A stretch of 64,000 nt of DNA from Anniella stebbinsi (lineage: Eukaryota; Chordata; Lepidosauria; Squamata; Anniellidae). The notes beneath the pieces were generated by a model, which searched no databases, had not been told where the DNA came from, and worked only from the letters and a program-made list of their open reading frames with translations. Position numbers and translations under genes: made by a program. This document shows, in pieces, positions 41,868 through 53,104 of this stretch; the stretch's first letter is position 1; each line of letters opens with the position of its first letter. The stretch is taken from contig JARDYH010000007.1 of assembly GCA_029215795.1 (NCBI GenBank), positions 98,843,263 to 98,907,262 of the forward strand, read 5' to 3'.

Positions 41868-42960
41868 TTGACTTTGGACTCTACTTTCTTCCTGTGGTGT
41901 ATGGCTCTAAAAGTGCCCTTTTGTAAGTGTGTTAGGTGTGGCAATAAGTTGCCACCCACCGACAGGCACTCTCTGTGTCTTTTTCACTTGGGCGAAGCCC
42001 ATGCTGTTGAGGCTTGTCACACTGCCAAGGGTTCTCCAAATGAACCCATTGGACACTGATCTGATTGCTTAAAAGCAGTACTTTGGAAGGAAGCATTGGA
42101 GGATGTCGGCAAGCCTAGAATGGAGCAAAGACAGAAAAAGCACATCCATCAGGGTCAATGTCCCCCCGCCCCCAGCATGTCTCACTGTGCCCTTCAGTCC
42201 CCATCGTGGGTCAAACGGATCCCCTGACTCCTGGCCGTTCGCTCTCTAGTGATAGCAAAAAAGACCTCTAAAAAAAGGCCAGAGAGCAAAAATCCTCTTC
42301 TAATGAGCAACAAAAGAAAAAGAAGGATTCAAACAAGCACAATCGCAGGTTCATGGAGGCCCCACCGCCTCCACCACCACCGCTTCACTCTCCTATGCTG
42401 TCTGTTTTGGCACAATATCACCACCTCCATCAACAACAACACCAGTGATGCCGAGAGCCATACCAGTACATCCATCTTCTACATCAGAGGGAGACATATG
42501 GGATTCGTCCCCCTACGTCATCCTCTGCCACCGAATCGCCCGCCTCCTAGACATCAGGCAAGATCCCCAGAGTCTATTAGATGTCACCATTACAACAGAC
42601 ACAGGGAATCCTCTCAGGACTGACTCTACAGCGATAGCTCATGCTTTCCAATGAAGGATTCCAATAGATATTCAGAATGATCTGCACAGGCACGTAGACA
42701 TTATTGGCATGCCTAGCGTCAGGGTCAAGAGCTGTATTGGGAGAGAGCAAGATATTTAGAAGCTCACGCCCCTCATTTTTCACCACCCCATCAGCATCTC
42801 TGTCTTGTCCCCCTCTGGAAGATAATTTTGTCCTGCTACCACTGGTCCCACCAAGATCCAAATCGTTCTGTCCTGCCAACAGTACATCCAAGACCACGCG
42901 ATAAAGCACTAGTCCCACCTCAGTTCCATCGCTTCGACCACTACCTCAAACACCCAACCC
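41868..42960 (+). mobile_element. DIRS-like gag fragment
   Basis: The plus strand starts CMALKVPFCKCVRCGNKLPP, then TDRHSLCLFHLGEAHAVEAC, a zinc-binding block (CxxC, then H, C, H, C). A Pro/Ser/Thr-rich stretch in other frames and SPYVILCHRIARLLDIRQDP near 42500-42560 follow. The same Cys/His block recurs on the minus strand at 46350 and 63850. Stops and frame changes make it non-functional; I assign it to DIRS because of the recombinase piece and foldbacks to its right. Confidence 0.6.
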
Positions 42961-42991
42961 AGACCAGCATCGATGCTCTTCGCCACAATCC

Positions 42992-43250
42992 ATAGAATCA
43001 AAGAATAGTAGAGTTGGAAGGGGCCTATGAGGCCATCGAGTCCAACCCCCTGCTCAATGCAGGAATCCACTTTAAAGCATGTCTGACAGGTGGCTGTCCA
43101 GCTGCTTCTTGAATGCCTGTAGTATAGGAGAGCCCACTACCTTCCTAGGTACCTCCCTAGGTCATTGGTTCCATTGTCGTACTGCTCTAACAATCAGGAA
43201 GTTTTTCCTGATGTCCAGCCGGAATCTGGTTTCCTGTAACTTGAGCCTAG
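42992..43250 (-). mobile_element. CR1-like LINE 3' end
   Basis: The terminal block (ATAGAATCAAAGAATAGTAG, TTGGAAGGGGCCTATGAGG) and about 260 bp of 3' sequence. It is inserted between the gag and recombinase pieces of the DIRS-like element. Confidence 0.8.
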
Positions 43251-43565
43251 TTTCCATTCAAAGTTTTGCATCCTGGGTGACTATCACAATTACTCTGGCG
43301 TACCAACTGGCTCAACTGCCTCTGCCTGAGCAAGTTCAGGCTCCTTTGATGAGGGCCATGGCCATGTCAACACCGTTCAGAAAGGGTGTCCCATTCACTG
43401 AACTTTGTGAAGTGGCAACATGGGCAAATCCATCCACATTCATCTCCCATCACTGCCTCGATGTCCAATCCCATCAGGACAGCACATTCAAAAGAGTGGT
43501 GCTATCGGCACTTTTACAAATGAGGATCGACACCGAGCTTGTCGGTCGCCCATATGTGTGATGCA
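43251..43565 (+). mobile_element. DIRS-like tyrosine recombinase, C-terminal part
   Basis: Plus-strand codons give ITLAYQLAQLPLPEQVQAPL, MRAMAMSTPFRKGVPFTELC and EVATWANPSTFISHHCLDVQ. This corresponds to the end of a DIRS-type tyrosine recombinase, where an HxxR (here PLMRAMA) and an H/W then the Tyr region are expected. The catalytic tyrosine position is His (ISHHCLD, normally HYxLD or FYRLD). Inactive. Confidence 0.6.
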
Positions 43566-43575
43566 CAGACACCAT

Positions 43576-43935
43576 GAAGAAGAACAGTTGCTTACCTGTA
43601 ATTGTGGTTCTTCAAGTGGGCACCTATGCATTTACACAACCCCCCATTGTCCCCTCTTTCAGTGTCAATTACTAAACCGAATTGGTATCTAGATACCTAT
43701 CCCTTTCCTCTTTCAGATCTGAGGTCTATCTTTGCAGTCTCAAGGAACTGAAAGAGAAGACAGGAAACTGATATGGGCATGCACAGTGGATGGTGGGAGA
43801 AGGGTTCCCACCAAAAACTCGCTTCAGCTTTAGAAGTTCTCCCAAAGTGGAGGCTCCGCGCAGGCACAGAGCCCCATAATGTGTGAATACACAAATGACC
43901 ATTCGAAGAACCACAGTTGCAGGTAACATGTTCTC
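43576..43935. mobile_element. DIRS-like terminal foldback, copy 2
   Basis: The left part GTTGCTTACCTGTAATTGTG and TTCTTCAAGTGGGCACC are complementary to the right part CAAATGACCATTCGAAGAAC and CACAGTTGCAGGTAAC. The core holds GGGTTCCCACCAAAAACTCG. It follows the recombinase piece directly, the expected position for the inverted end of a DIRS element. Confidence 0.7.
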
Positions 43936-44131
43936 CTCAAGTATTTAGTCAAATGTCCAACCCACCTTATAAGCCGCAAGGACCATCAAGGTGGTCTCTG
44001 TGTGTCTCTAGGGAATTTCCTGCTGTTGTGTCTGATGGTCCTGCCAATGCTGGCTTGCTTGTGAATATCTAGAAATGGCTTGGGCAGTAGACATGACTGC
44101 ATGTAAGCGCCCTCTCCCAAACAGTAGAGAA

Positions 44132-44415
44132 AGACAGGTTGCTTACCTGTAACTATAGTTTTTCATCTGTGAAGTCACATCTATGGCCTGCACAGAAAAG
44201 TCATTTGGAACATTCTAAAACTGAACAGAGCTTTAGGCAGGAACCCCGCTCCCCTCTGTGCATGCTGTAGGGAGTGGTTCCATCTTTGGCTCAGTTCCCA
44301 TCCCACTGCAGCAGGGGAACACATTAAAAGCAAGAAGGGTGGATTGTGTACATTCACAGATGACCCCTCGAAGAACTCTAGTTACAGGTGAGCAACTTGT
44401 CCTCCTTCTTCATGA
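44132..44415. mobile_element. DIRS-like terminal foldback, copy 3
   Basis: The left part GACAGGTTGCTTACCTGTAA and the right part TTACAGGTGAGCAACTTGTC are inverted, with CATCTGTGAAGTCACATCTA matching ATTCACAGATGACC. Spacer about 220 bp. Closely related to copy 2, but not identical. Confidence 0.7.
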
Positions 44416-45815
44416 TAATAATAATAACAATAATAATATTTATTTATAACCCGCCTCTCCCTTCCGATCGAGGCGGGGAACACAATGTAAAATACAAAAA
44501 TCACAAACAATTAATTTTTTAAAAAAACAAGAGAAAATGCATCATTAAAACATCTTAAAATTCATCCGGATAGGCCTGCCAGAAGAGAGCAGTCTTCATG
44601 ACTCTCTTAAATTCATGAAGACTGCTAATTTGACTAATCTCCTCTGGCAGACCATTCCATAGTCTGGGAGCGATGGAAGAGAAGGTCCTCTGGGTGACCC
44701 TCACCAGCCTAGTTCTGGCTGGCTTGAGTAAGTTCTTCCCAGAGGACCTAAGTGTGCGGGGCGGATTGTACGGGAGAAGGCGATCCCACAGGTAGCCTGG
44801 GCCCAAACCATGTAGAGCTTTAAAGGTAACAACCAACACTTTATACTTCGCCCGGAAACTGACTAGCAGCCAATGAAGTGATTTTAAAACTGGTGTAATG
44901 TGGTCACCCCTAGATGTACCGGTGACCAACCTGGCTGCCATATTTTGAACAAGTTGAAGTTTCCGGACTAGGCACAAAGGTAGCCCTATGTACAGCTCAT
45001 TGCAGAAGTCAAGCCTCGAAGTTACCAGCGCGTGCACTACTGTCTTTAGGTCTTCCAACTCTAAGAAGGGGCGCAGCTGGCATATCAGCCGAAGCTGATA
45101 GTAGGCACTCCTGGCTGTCGCATCAATCTGAGCTGTCATCTGGAGCGATGGATCCAGGAGTACCCCCAAGCTGCGAACACAGTCTTTCGGGGGGGGTGTA
45201 ACCCCATCCAGAACGGCTTGACACACCTCCAAACCCAGGTTGGGGCCTTTGACAGCGAGCACCTCCGTCTTGTCTAGATTCAGCTTCAGTTTGTTTTTCC
45301 TCATCCAGCCCATTACCGCCTCCAAGCATTAGTTCAGAGGAGACACACTATCCCTAGCTGACGATGTTGTCGAAGGCATAGAGAAATATATTTGGGTGTC
45401 ATCAGTGTATTGATAGCACCCCGCCTCATGCCTCCGGATGATCTCTCCCAGCGGTTTCATGTAAATGTTAAACAACATTGGGGAAAGGATGGCACCTTGT
45501 AGTACACCACATAGCAACTCCTTTTTTGAAGAGCAGCTATCCCCAAGCATCGCCATCTGGAACCTGCCCAAGAGGTAGGACCGGAACCACTGAAGCACAG
45601 TGTCCCCAATTCCCAATTCCCCCAGGCGCTCCAGAAGGATACCATGGTCGATGGTATCAAAAGCCGCTGAGAGGTCCAGGAGTACCAGCAGGGACACACT
45701 CCCCCTGTCAATATTAAGGCGTAGATCATCCACTAAGGCGACCAAAGCGGTCTCAACTCCGTATCCTGCCCTGAAGCCTGTTTGAAGTGGGTCTAGAAAA
45801 TCAGTGTCATCCATC
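44416..45815 (-). mobile_element. L2-like LINE, 3' half
   Basis: Minus frames 45814-45329 and 45325-44555 encode the RT from FLDPLQTGFRAGYGVETALV, LLDLSAAFDTIDHGILLERL and CYQYTDDTQIYFS to WMRKNKLKLNLDKTEVLAV, ALVTSRLDFCNELYIGLPL and the LWNGLPEEISQ tail. Two long frames with one break at 45326, the least decayed RT here. The 3' end has the GAGGCGGGGAACA block and an (AAT)n-like tail. 5'-truncated. Confidence 0.88.
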
Positions 45816-45929
45816 TCTGTGACTCACACGTACAAGTGACTCATACACACACACACAAAAGAAACCACTAGGAGGGAGATGTCATGCCAAGACCATAAAG
45901 AGGACTACCTGGCTGAAGGCTGCATCCAA

Positions 45930-46665
45930 ATATTGCAGCAATTCACAACTGGGGAAGCAGAATGCCCCTGGAGACACTAAAATGTCCTTCCCCATCGAAC
46001 AGGAGGTCTTCTATGCCCGGTCGAGGCATGGCTGGAGCCGATGCCATGCCGAGGTCAGGTTCGTCCATCACTAGGAATGACTGTCCCATATCCCTTTCCA
46101 TTGATGGCAGGACTGGGGCACACAAGAGGGCACCAGTTTGGCGCAATAGGGGGCGAAGCAGCATGAAGAGGCTGGTGCTGTGCAGCAGCATCTGCAGTCT
46201 TTAGGTTGCAGGCAATCATCCTGTTTCTTGGCACCTGTGTAGTGAAGGCCTGGCTGTGGGTGTAGCAGTTCACCTACCCCACTTCCAGACTCGGGAAGCA
46301 TAGAGAGTGGCTGTCAGTTGGTGGCATTTTCCCACCACAGGAGGTGCACGTCTTGAAGAAGGCCTTAGAGGTCTTATGCCCCTTCTGGGGGCAGGGGATG
46401 GAAGCTTTGACTAAGGTGATAGAAAGAAAGAAGCCATAGACACCACAGAGAACCTTTCAGACTCAAGTACTTGCTGCAGTGGACAAAAAGGGACAGAGCG
46501 GGAAGTGGGGAGCTCACCCTGGAGCCTGTGCAGAGGATGGGTGGGGTTCCCACTTAAAGCTCTGCACAGCTGCAGAAAGTTCCAAATGACTGCTCTGCAC
46601 AGGCACATAATCCATGTTTGTGAGGCACAGACCACAGAGAAGAATCCAACCAACTCCTTGGTTCA
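45930..46665 (-). mobile_element. DIRS-like 5' end and gag fragment
   Basis: On the minus strand, terminal sequence (46665-46540: TCTGTGGTCTGTGCCTCACA, CAGTCATTTGGAACTTTCTG) is followed by a gag piece with TCTSCGGKMPPTDSHSLC-like codons near 46350, the same zinc block as at 41930. Stops occur soon after. It is a second DIRS-like copy in opposite orientation. Confidence 0.55.
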
Positions 46666-47929
46666 GTCTGGATCTGGGAGCAACACAACGTTTGTGAAGA
46701 AGGCTGGAGTGCAAATAGTTGAAGAAGTGAAACGCATCTGATTGCCTCACAGGCTCACTTTTAGCCTTACTTTATGGCAGAGAAGGCTTTACTTTTCTGC
46801 TACCCTTGTGTCTGCTCAGTGTCAGCCACCACTGCTGATGTGGTTAGCAGGCATTTTGCTTTTCATGCAGAAGGCCTCAGGTTCCTATCCCTGAGTTGGA
46901 ACCAAGAAAGAAAAGGGCTCTCTGCTGATGAAAGGTCCCTCTGACTGAATTTTGGAGATTCCCCCTCCCCCCCATAGGAGATCCCCAAAAATATTTTCAG
47001 GAGGCTAGAGGGGCTGCCATGGGAAGGAGGGTTTGGAGAAATTCACTTCCATCAGCACAACCGCATGGCATCCCCAGGTAGGCAATAGTTCTCCAGGGAA
47101 GTGCTTTTCCAGTTCCCTGGAGAGCCACTGCCTGTCACTGTCGATAATACTTGGCTCCTGGAAGGCAGCTTCCTATGGTTGACTTTGGAGGCCACATTTA
47201 TGTCCCAGCCATGCATGATTTCAGGCAGGCAAGTCCTGGACAGGACCTTCTCGGTAGTGGTGCCTAGGTCTGGCCTGTCTTTCAGACACACAACACCGTA
47301 GGTTATGATTTGTACACCACATCTTAGTTCTTGCAGCATGGCAAGTAAACTGCCACTAGCCTTTCTAGTTAGTTACTCCATTAGAGCCATGATAGACTTG
47401 TGAGCCTCTTTCAAAAGTATAATCCATAAGAAAAAGCAGCAAGCTTTTTTCTAGTTCTTATGGCTACAAATGTAAACTTGAAAGTATTTGGATAACGTCT
47501 GGTGAGACATCAGAAGTTAGTAGGGAGTTGCTGAGTCTCGTTAAGATTTCCAGCAGTGGGGCATTGGTTTCCCACCATAGATCTTTGTCTTCTCCATTGG
47601 TTCATAGAAGTGGATCTATGCAGTTTCCCACAATTCTTACTGGTCACAAGATTTAGTTTTGCTTTGCAGCATTTGGGTGCCATAATGGTAGGATTTTGAT
47701 CATAAGAAGACATTTTACCTGGGGATTCCTATAGAAGTTGAATGGAACAGACAGAGAGCTTTAAAGACTGATCCTGGTACTCATATACTAGTACACAGGA
47801 TAACAGCCGTATTCATTTTGTTTGCATTCAGATTGGATTTAAAAAGCTTTCTCACTACAACTGACATGTGTACTGCATAAAATACCCTATTTTAATTCCA
47901 ATGTATAAAATCTGCCTATTTCTCTTCAG
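46666..47929 (+). other. Intron 9, right part
   Basis: Apart from the SINE fragment at 46838 I recognise nothing. It ends in the exon 10 acceptor. Confidence 0.45.
46838..46960 (+). mobile_element. tRNA-derived SINE fragment
   Basis: TGGTTAGCAGGCATTTTGCT, TTTCATGCAGAAGGCCTCAG and GTTCCTATCC follow the A-box to B-box order of the SINE at 59401, with CTCTGCTGATGAAAGG in the tail. Diverged. Confidence 0.45.
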
Positions 47930-48095
47930 TTTACCCAGCCTACACCCCTTGCTAGATGTTAACTACTTGCCCGGAACAGACATGAGGGCTGCCCGAACGT
48001 TTTGTTTTGCCAATGAAGGACAAGCATTGTATCTGGGTTCTCCCACAGAAGTCCAACGATTGAACTACAGCCAGGAAATGTTTGAGAATTTGCAA
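47930..48095 (+). CDS. STXBP5L: Tomosyn exon 10 of window
   Basis: A 166-nt exon: acceptor TTTCTCTTCAG, donor GTGAGT. It encodes SLPSLHPLLDVNYLPGTDMR, then ARTFCFANEGQALYLGSPTE and VQRLNYSQEMFENLQ. The first base completes a serine codon with exon 9; the exon ends in phase 0. It is the final WD40 blade before the SNARE-adjacent tail. Confidence 0.95.
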
Positions 48096-49080
48096 GTGAG
48101 TCTTGAAACACCGACAAGTAGTCTCTGAGAGCTGCTAAAACAAAAGACAAAACCATGGGTTCAATTCCAGAAATTGTTCAGGAGAAATGGATTTTCCATC
48201 TATGTTCTGAAAACCCCAAAACATTATTCAAAATCCATCTCAAATTCGGGACACCAAGGTCTGAGAGTGCAACCTAGAACACACAGAATGCTTTTCTGTG
48301 ACTTCATCTTGCAGTGTCTTTCAGCTAAATTTGTCCACTACTGATCTTCTCTATACCAAGATCTGAGGAACCACAAAAACAATTTGAAAGCCATTACCTT
48401 AGATAATGTCCTATTTCGTATTGTACGCAGGGAGAGCTAAATTTGCCTTCTCTAGCACAAAAACATTATTCCTACCTTCATAATCACATGTTCAGTGAGC
48501 ACAATGAGAGTAAATGGGATCACACTTACTGTCCCTGCCTTGACTTTGCAAATTTAGCAGATCCACATCTGGGAATCACCAGCCTCTGACCAGGCTCTAT
48601 GCTGGAACCCTATAGACTCCTAGTTGTGAGCATGGGCCTTTATATGCACATAAAGCCTGTTATCACCTTCTGCTGAACATACACAGATGGGGTACATAGG
48701 CACAATTTAACTCCCATGCTATGTGTTCAGTGAAACTATGATTATGAAGATGAGAACAGGGTTAGAGATAAGACGTGACAGCTGAAACAAATGCGGAGTG
48801 GTGGTTCAGATGTTCATGTTGAGCTGCCAGTTACATGTCCCTGTTTATTATTGTGTGATAGTGGATTGTTAAAAGGGTTAGCTAGCCATAAGGTTTATGT
48901 ACCATTTTCTGCCAATTGTATAATGATCTATATTTAATGGTACTGCCTCAGTTTCATGGATCCATTCTTACGTTGTAAAATTTAGGTGGCATTTTCAGAG
49001 AAGTCCCTTGGGGTCAGAGGATATTTCTAAAATTTTCATCCCTGCAGGGGACAAAAATTTAGAAGTAGCAGAGGGCCTCA
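48096..49080 (+). other. Intron 10, left part
   Basis: Unassigned single-copy-looking intron sequence after the exon 10 donor. Confidence 0.5.
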
Positions 49081-49097
49081 TGTGCGTATTTTTTCTT

Positions 49098-51058
49098 TTT
49101 TGAGTTAAAGATTTTTATTGAGTTTCACTTTTAAAAACATAAAAACAAAACAAAACAAAACATACAACATTTAAAAGGACCCCCTACCCTTCCCACAGCG
49201 ATTTTATAAATCCTTTTAAAAGAGCAAGTATTACATAAAACTTTTAAGTAAGAAAAAAAAATAACCCCCCATCCTCCCCTTTTAACACAACTACATATTA
49301 GCATTCTTATTCCCCTAATATTCCCTTTCTCCCCCTTATTTCTCCCTTGTTACAACATAAGCCTTCACAGGATTGTCTATCTGCTTCAGATATTAATAAA
49401 AAAAGAAATAACCCAAACCCAGCAAGAGTCCAAAAAACTTCCACTTGTATACCATCTAAAAAAAAAAAGGCCCAACCTCTTGCCAGTCTCTTATAAATTC
49501 TTCTTTCGCCATCACAATTCATATAAAAATGTCCAAGTCTTCTCTTATAAAAATTTTAAACTTATCCCAAACAAATACACATTACTTAATGCTTCATTAT
49601 ATACTAAACAGTTTTTATATCCTTTTCCCAACACCACTGTGTCTGTTCTTATTCATGTTGTAATACTGATAGTAATACTAATAATACTAATGATAATAAG
49701 ATAACAATAATAATAAAAAAATCCCAACAATAAAGTCCAGAAAAAACTCCATTCGTAATCCATCTCAGGAAAAACAGATTCCAAACTTCTTAGCCAAATT
49801 CTTCAAAGTCTCTCCTGTAAATCCACTTTTCTCCGTCACAACTCCAAGTCACACACAAGATAAAATGGCCCCACTTTTCTTTTAATCTCTTTTTCTCATT
49901 TAACATACTCCCCATATAAACCAATCTTATAATTCTCTCCAACTTTAAACCAAACTTTCAATCCTTTTATACAAATGCAAATCACTTATTATTTCATTCT
50001 ATTAACCCACCAATTACTATTCATCCATCTCCTGTTAATTCTTAAACAATTTTTCATTAAATCTGTTCTTATTCATATTATAAATATAAAATAACAAAAA
50101 GTCCCAATTCCCTCACGTGTCACATTTCCACTTTTGATGTTGATATCTCGAACAGGAAACATTCCACCAGTCGCTTCATATTCCCTCCTGCAGACTTTTC
50201 TCTGCCACAATCCATCAATTTGCAGGCTTCTTCTTTCCAACACACTTCCTTAACAACATTCGCCATTTTAATATCCTTTGTCTCCTTCTTCTCCGACTCG
50301 TGGTATCATCCATTTTATCCCATCTTTAAAAACAGATTTAACTCTCTTACAGTCATTAACTTTTCTTAAATGTTTATTTCCAAAAATAAACAATGCTTAG
50401 TTATGCTTTTTCTCAAAAAACAAAAACAAAATAGCTCACCCACCAAATATTTCTTTATCTCAGCAGACCAAATGTTATCCAATTAGCTGGGGAGTGAAAG
50501 TAATCAATCTTATGTTTAGCTCTGAAACACTTTTAAACGCTGATAGCCATAATTCTTATGCTGTTCTTCCAACAAAACTTCCACGTTTGTGCTTAGATCC
50601 GGAGCTGTTTGACAGAGAGAGACTTCCCACGCTGACAGCTCCCTCTTTCTTTCTCTCTCTCTCTCTTTTCCCCCCTTTCTCTTGTTCTTCTTCCAAATTC
50701 TTCTTATTTACAAATACTAGGGGAGGATGATTAAATACCTGCCAGCCAGATGTTATCCTGTCACTTCGCTGCACCAAAGGCACCCCGTCCATTATGATGT
50801 TACCTTCCATTCTGGATCGGCATCTGAGCGATGTCTTTTAGCCACAGTCCAACTCTCCCATGTTGAAAATCTGACGAAATGACTTCATTACCCCATGAGA
50901 TGAGCTTACAGGACTCTTTGTGGCATGCTCTCGCATTCCCCTTTATCTGGGGAATTTTAAGCTCCATCTGGGATGCTCCCAGAGAGCTACCGCCGTCCAG
51001 TCACAACAGAGTTCAAAACTCTGCTGGCATGGTCGTCCATTGTCTTCACCGGAAGTCC
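49098..51058 (-). mobile_element. 1.96-kb non-coding retroposon with 17-bp TSD
   Basis: A perfect 17-bp direct repeat, TGTGCGTATTTTTTCTT, flanks the segment (49081-49097 and 51059-51075). Read on the minus strand, it starts GGACTTCCGGTGAAGACAAT and ends AATAAAAATCTTTAACTC plus a short A run that merges with the target repeat. The insertion point on the plus strand (TTCTT/AAAC) resembles an L1 endonuclease site. The interior has no long frame; an A/G-rich minus-strand region dominates. It looks like a non-autonomous L1-type derivative (5' leader joined to 3' UTR). Confidence 0.85.
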
Positions 51059-51195
51059 TGTGCGTATTTTTTCTTAAACAAAATGTAACCTGAAGCAACA
51101 GAGCTCCATACTGGCATCTCTGTGGGCTTCCCTGTTCATTCACAGTGCCTTAAAAATGATGCTTTATCGTTTCAGCATCATTTCAGAGGCATTCC

Positions 51196-51238
51196 TGGTG
51201 GTGGTGGTGGTGGTGGTGGTGGTGGTGGTGGTGGTGGT
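51196..51238 (+). repeat. (GGT)n microsatellite
   Basis: About 14 GGT units. Confidence 0.95.
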
Positions 51239-51432
51239 TTTAAGGTGCCCCCATTAAAAAAACCCAACATAGTGGCCCTCACTGCCTCCAAAGTTAGTAA
51301 GGAAAATACCCTGGGGAAGTCAACCATCAATACAAGAAAGTAAGAGTATTGGGGATTTGGAAGCATGGATCAGTAAATAAAAGGAAATTAAAAGAGGAAA
51401 CCATCCCATTCTGTGTTGAAATATGTTATATT

Positions 51433-51529
51433 TGTCCGGTTAAAATTTATTAGCAGAGACAGTGAGATTTATGACGCCACTATCATTCCTTCAAGGCTCT
51501 TCTGTAGATTAACTTTTTTAGTCCTGACA
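51433..51529 (-). mobile_element. 3' LTR of the copia element, internally deleted
   Basis: Minus strand begins TGTCAGGACTAAAAAAGTTA and ends TTTTAACCGGACA, so it has TG...CA ends. It matches both ends of the 404-bp 5' LTR, but about 310 bp in the middle are missing (junction at GCAGAG/ACAGTGAGATTT). A short purine tract, GAAGGGG, precedes it on the minus strand. Confidence 0.82.
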
Positions 51530-51632
51530 CCCCTTCAAAAATTTAATCAACAGAAGGAAAGAAAAAGAAAAAAAAATATATAACACTGTAAAATACATTT
51601 TATGTATTTACACAAACTTTAAACCTAGTTTC

Positions 51633-52313
51633 TCAATTAACTAAGTATTGTAGTATGCCCAGAGGTTTTGTGAACAAATCTGCCACATTCAGATTTGATT
51701 CACAATATTCCAATTTTATGATACCCCTACTAATATGTTCCTTAACCTTACAATACTTAATTGCAACATGTTTGGTTTTTGATTTAAACATATCAGACTT
51801 TGCTAGAGCTATGCAAGATTGAGAATCTTCATGTACTTTAACTGGTGATGAAAAAGGTATTTCTAAATCTTTCATCAATTGTACAAACCATGTTATCTCA
51901 CCACATATCTCAGACAAAGCAGCAAATTCTGCTTCCCACAAAGATGTTGCCACAAAAGTCTGCTTTCTAGACTTCCAACTCATGAGTGAGATCCCAAATT
52001 TAATTACTAAACCACTAGTAGACTTTCTGTCTTCCAGGCATCCTGCCCAGTCGCTATCAACAAAACATTCCAACGTTTGATTTTTTTCAGACGATAAACA
52101 CAAACAGAGATTTTTAGTAGCTTTCAAATAACTCAATACCCTTTTTACACCTTGCCAAGCAGCAATTGTTGGCTTTGAGACGTACCAGCTCAGAATAGCC
52201 ACTGCACACACTATATCAGGTCTTGACCACTGACTCAGATATAATAAACTTCCAATTGCAGATTGGTACAACTCAGGGTCTTTGCATTCCATAAGCCTCA
52301 AGCAGATTAACAA
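51633..52313 (-). pseudogene. Copia RNase H domain
   Basis: Starts in the RT connection (YQSAIGSLLYLSQWSRPDIV), then CFVDSDWAGCLEDRKSTSGL, SWKSRKQTFVATSLWEAEFA and the end ESNLNVADLFTKPL. The DSDWA Asp and the EAEF Glu of the catalytic set are visible. It overlaps the RT frame at 52273-52313 in a different phase, so a frameshift divides pol here. Confidence 0.9.
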
Positions 52314-53010
52314 TTTTGTTCTGTTGACTTAACAAATAACTTCCATCAGTTGTTTTGTTTATCTCTACTCCCAAGTAATGCTTTATTTCTCCTAGAGATT
52401 TTAGCTTATAACGACTTTCCAGTTGGTTTGTGAAGTTTTGAATGTGGCTTGTTGAACTACATGCCAAATGTAGATCATCAACAAAAACTAACACAACCAA
52501 GTAATCACTGCCTTTGCCCTTTGTGTACATACATGGATCTGCAGTATTCCGTTTGAATCCCATTTCATTCTCCAATGTGGAGTTTAAGCAATTATTCCAA
52601 CATTTTGCACTTTGCTTTAAACCATATACAGCCTTTTGCAGTAGCCAAACCTTATCTGGCTGCTCTTCAAAACCATGAAGCTGTTTCATATACACACTTT
52701 CCTCAAGCTCTGCATTTAAATATGCAGTGTCAAAATCAAAATGATGAACATGCATTTGATTTTTTGCAGCAATGTTTAACACTAATCGAAATGTATCGGC
52801 TTTACAAGTGAGTGAAAAAGTCTCATCATAGTTTAATTCTTTTGTCTGATGAAAACCTTTAGCAACAAGACGTGCCTTATATTTTGTGTTGCCAGAAACA
52901 CAGTTTTTGTTTTTATAAACCCACCTATATGCAATAGCTTTCTGCCCTTCTGGCAGCTTGGTCAAAACAAATACTTTGTTTTGTTTAAAGCTTTCCATTT
53001 CTGCTTCCAT
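52273..53010 (-). pseudogene. Copia reverse transcriptase domain
   Basis: About 245 codons: RWVYKNKNCVSGNTKYKARL, VAKGFHQTKELNYDETFSLT, HHFDFDTAYLNAELEESVYM, VWLLQKAVYGLKQSAKCWNN and VLVFVDDLHLACSS. The FVDD box is intact. It stays open throughout, which makes it the best-preserved domain of the element. Confidence 0.92.
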
Positions 53011-53104
53011 TGCATTAAACCATTATTTTTGTTCTTTACTAGGCAATTGTAACACTTCTTGAAAAGATTGAGGTTCATAATTAACCATACAAACATGTAC
53101 TTCT

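Noticed and set aside
48101..48128. Read-through of exon 10 past its donor (adding VSLETPTSSL)
   Set aside because: GTGAGT is a full donor and exon 11 continues the family sequence in phase 0; the read-through meets a stop at once.
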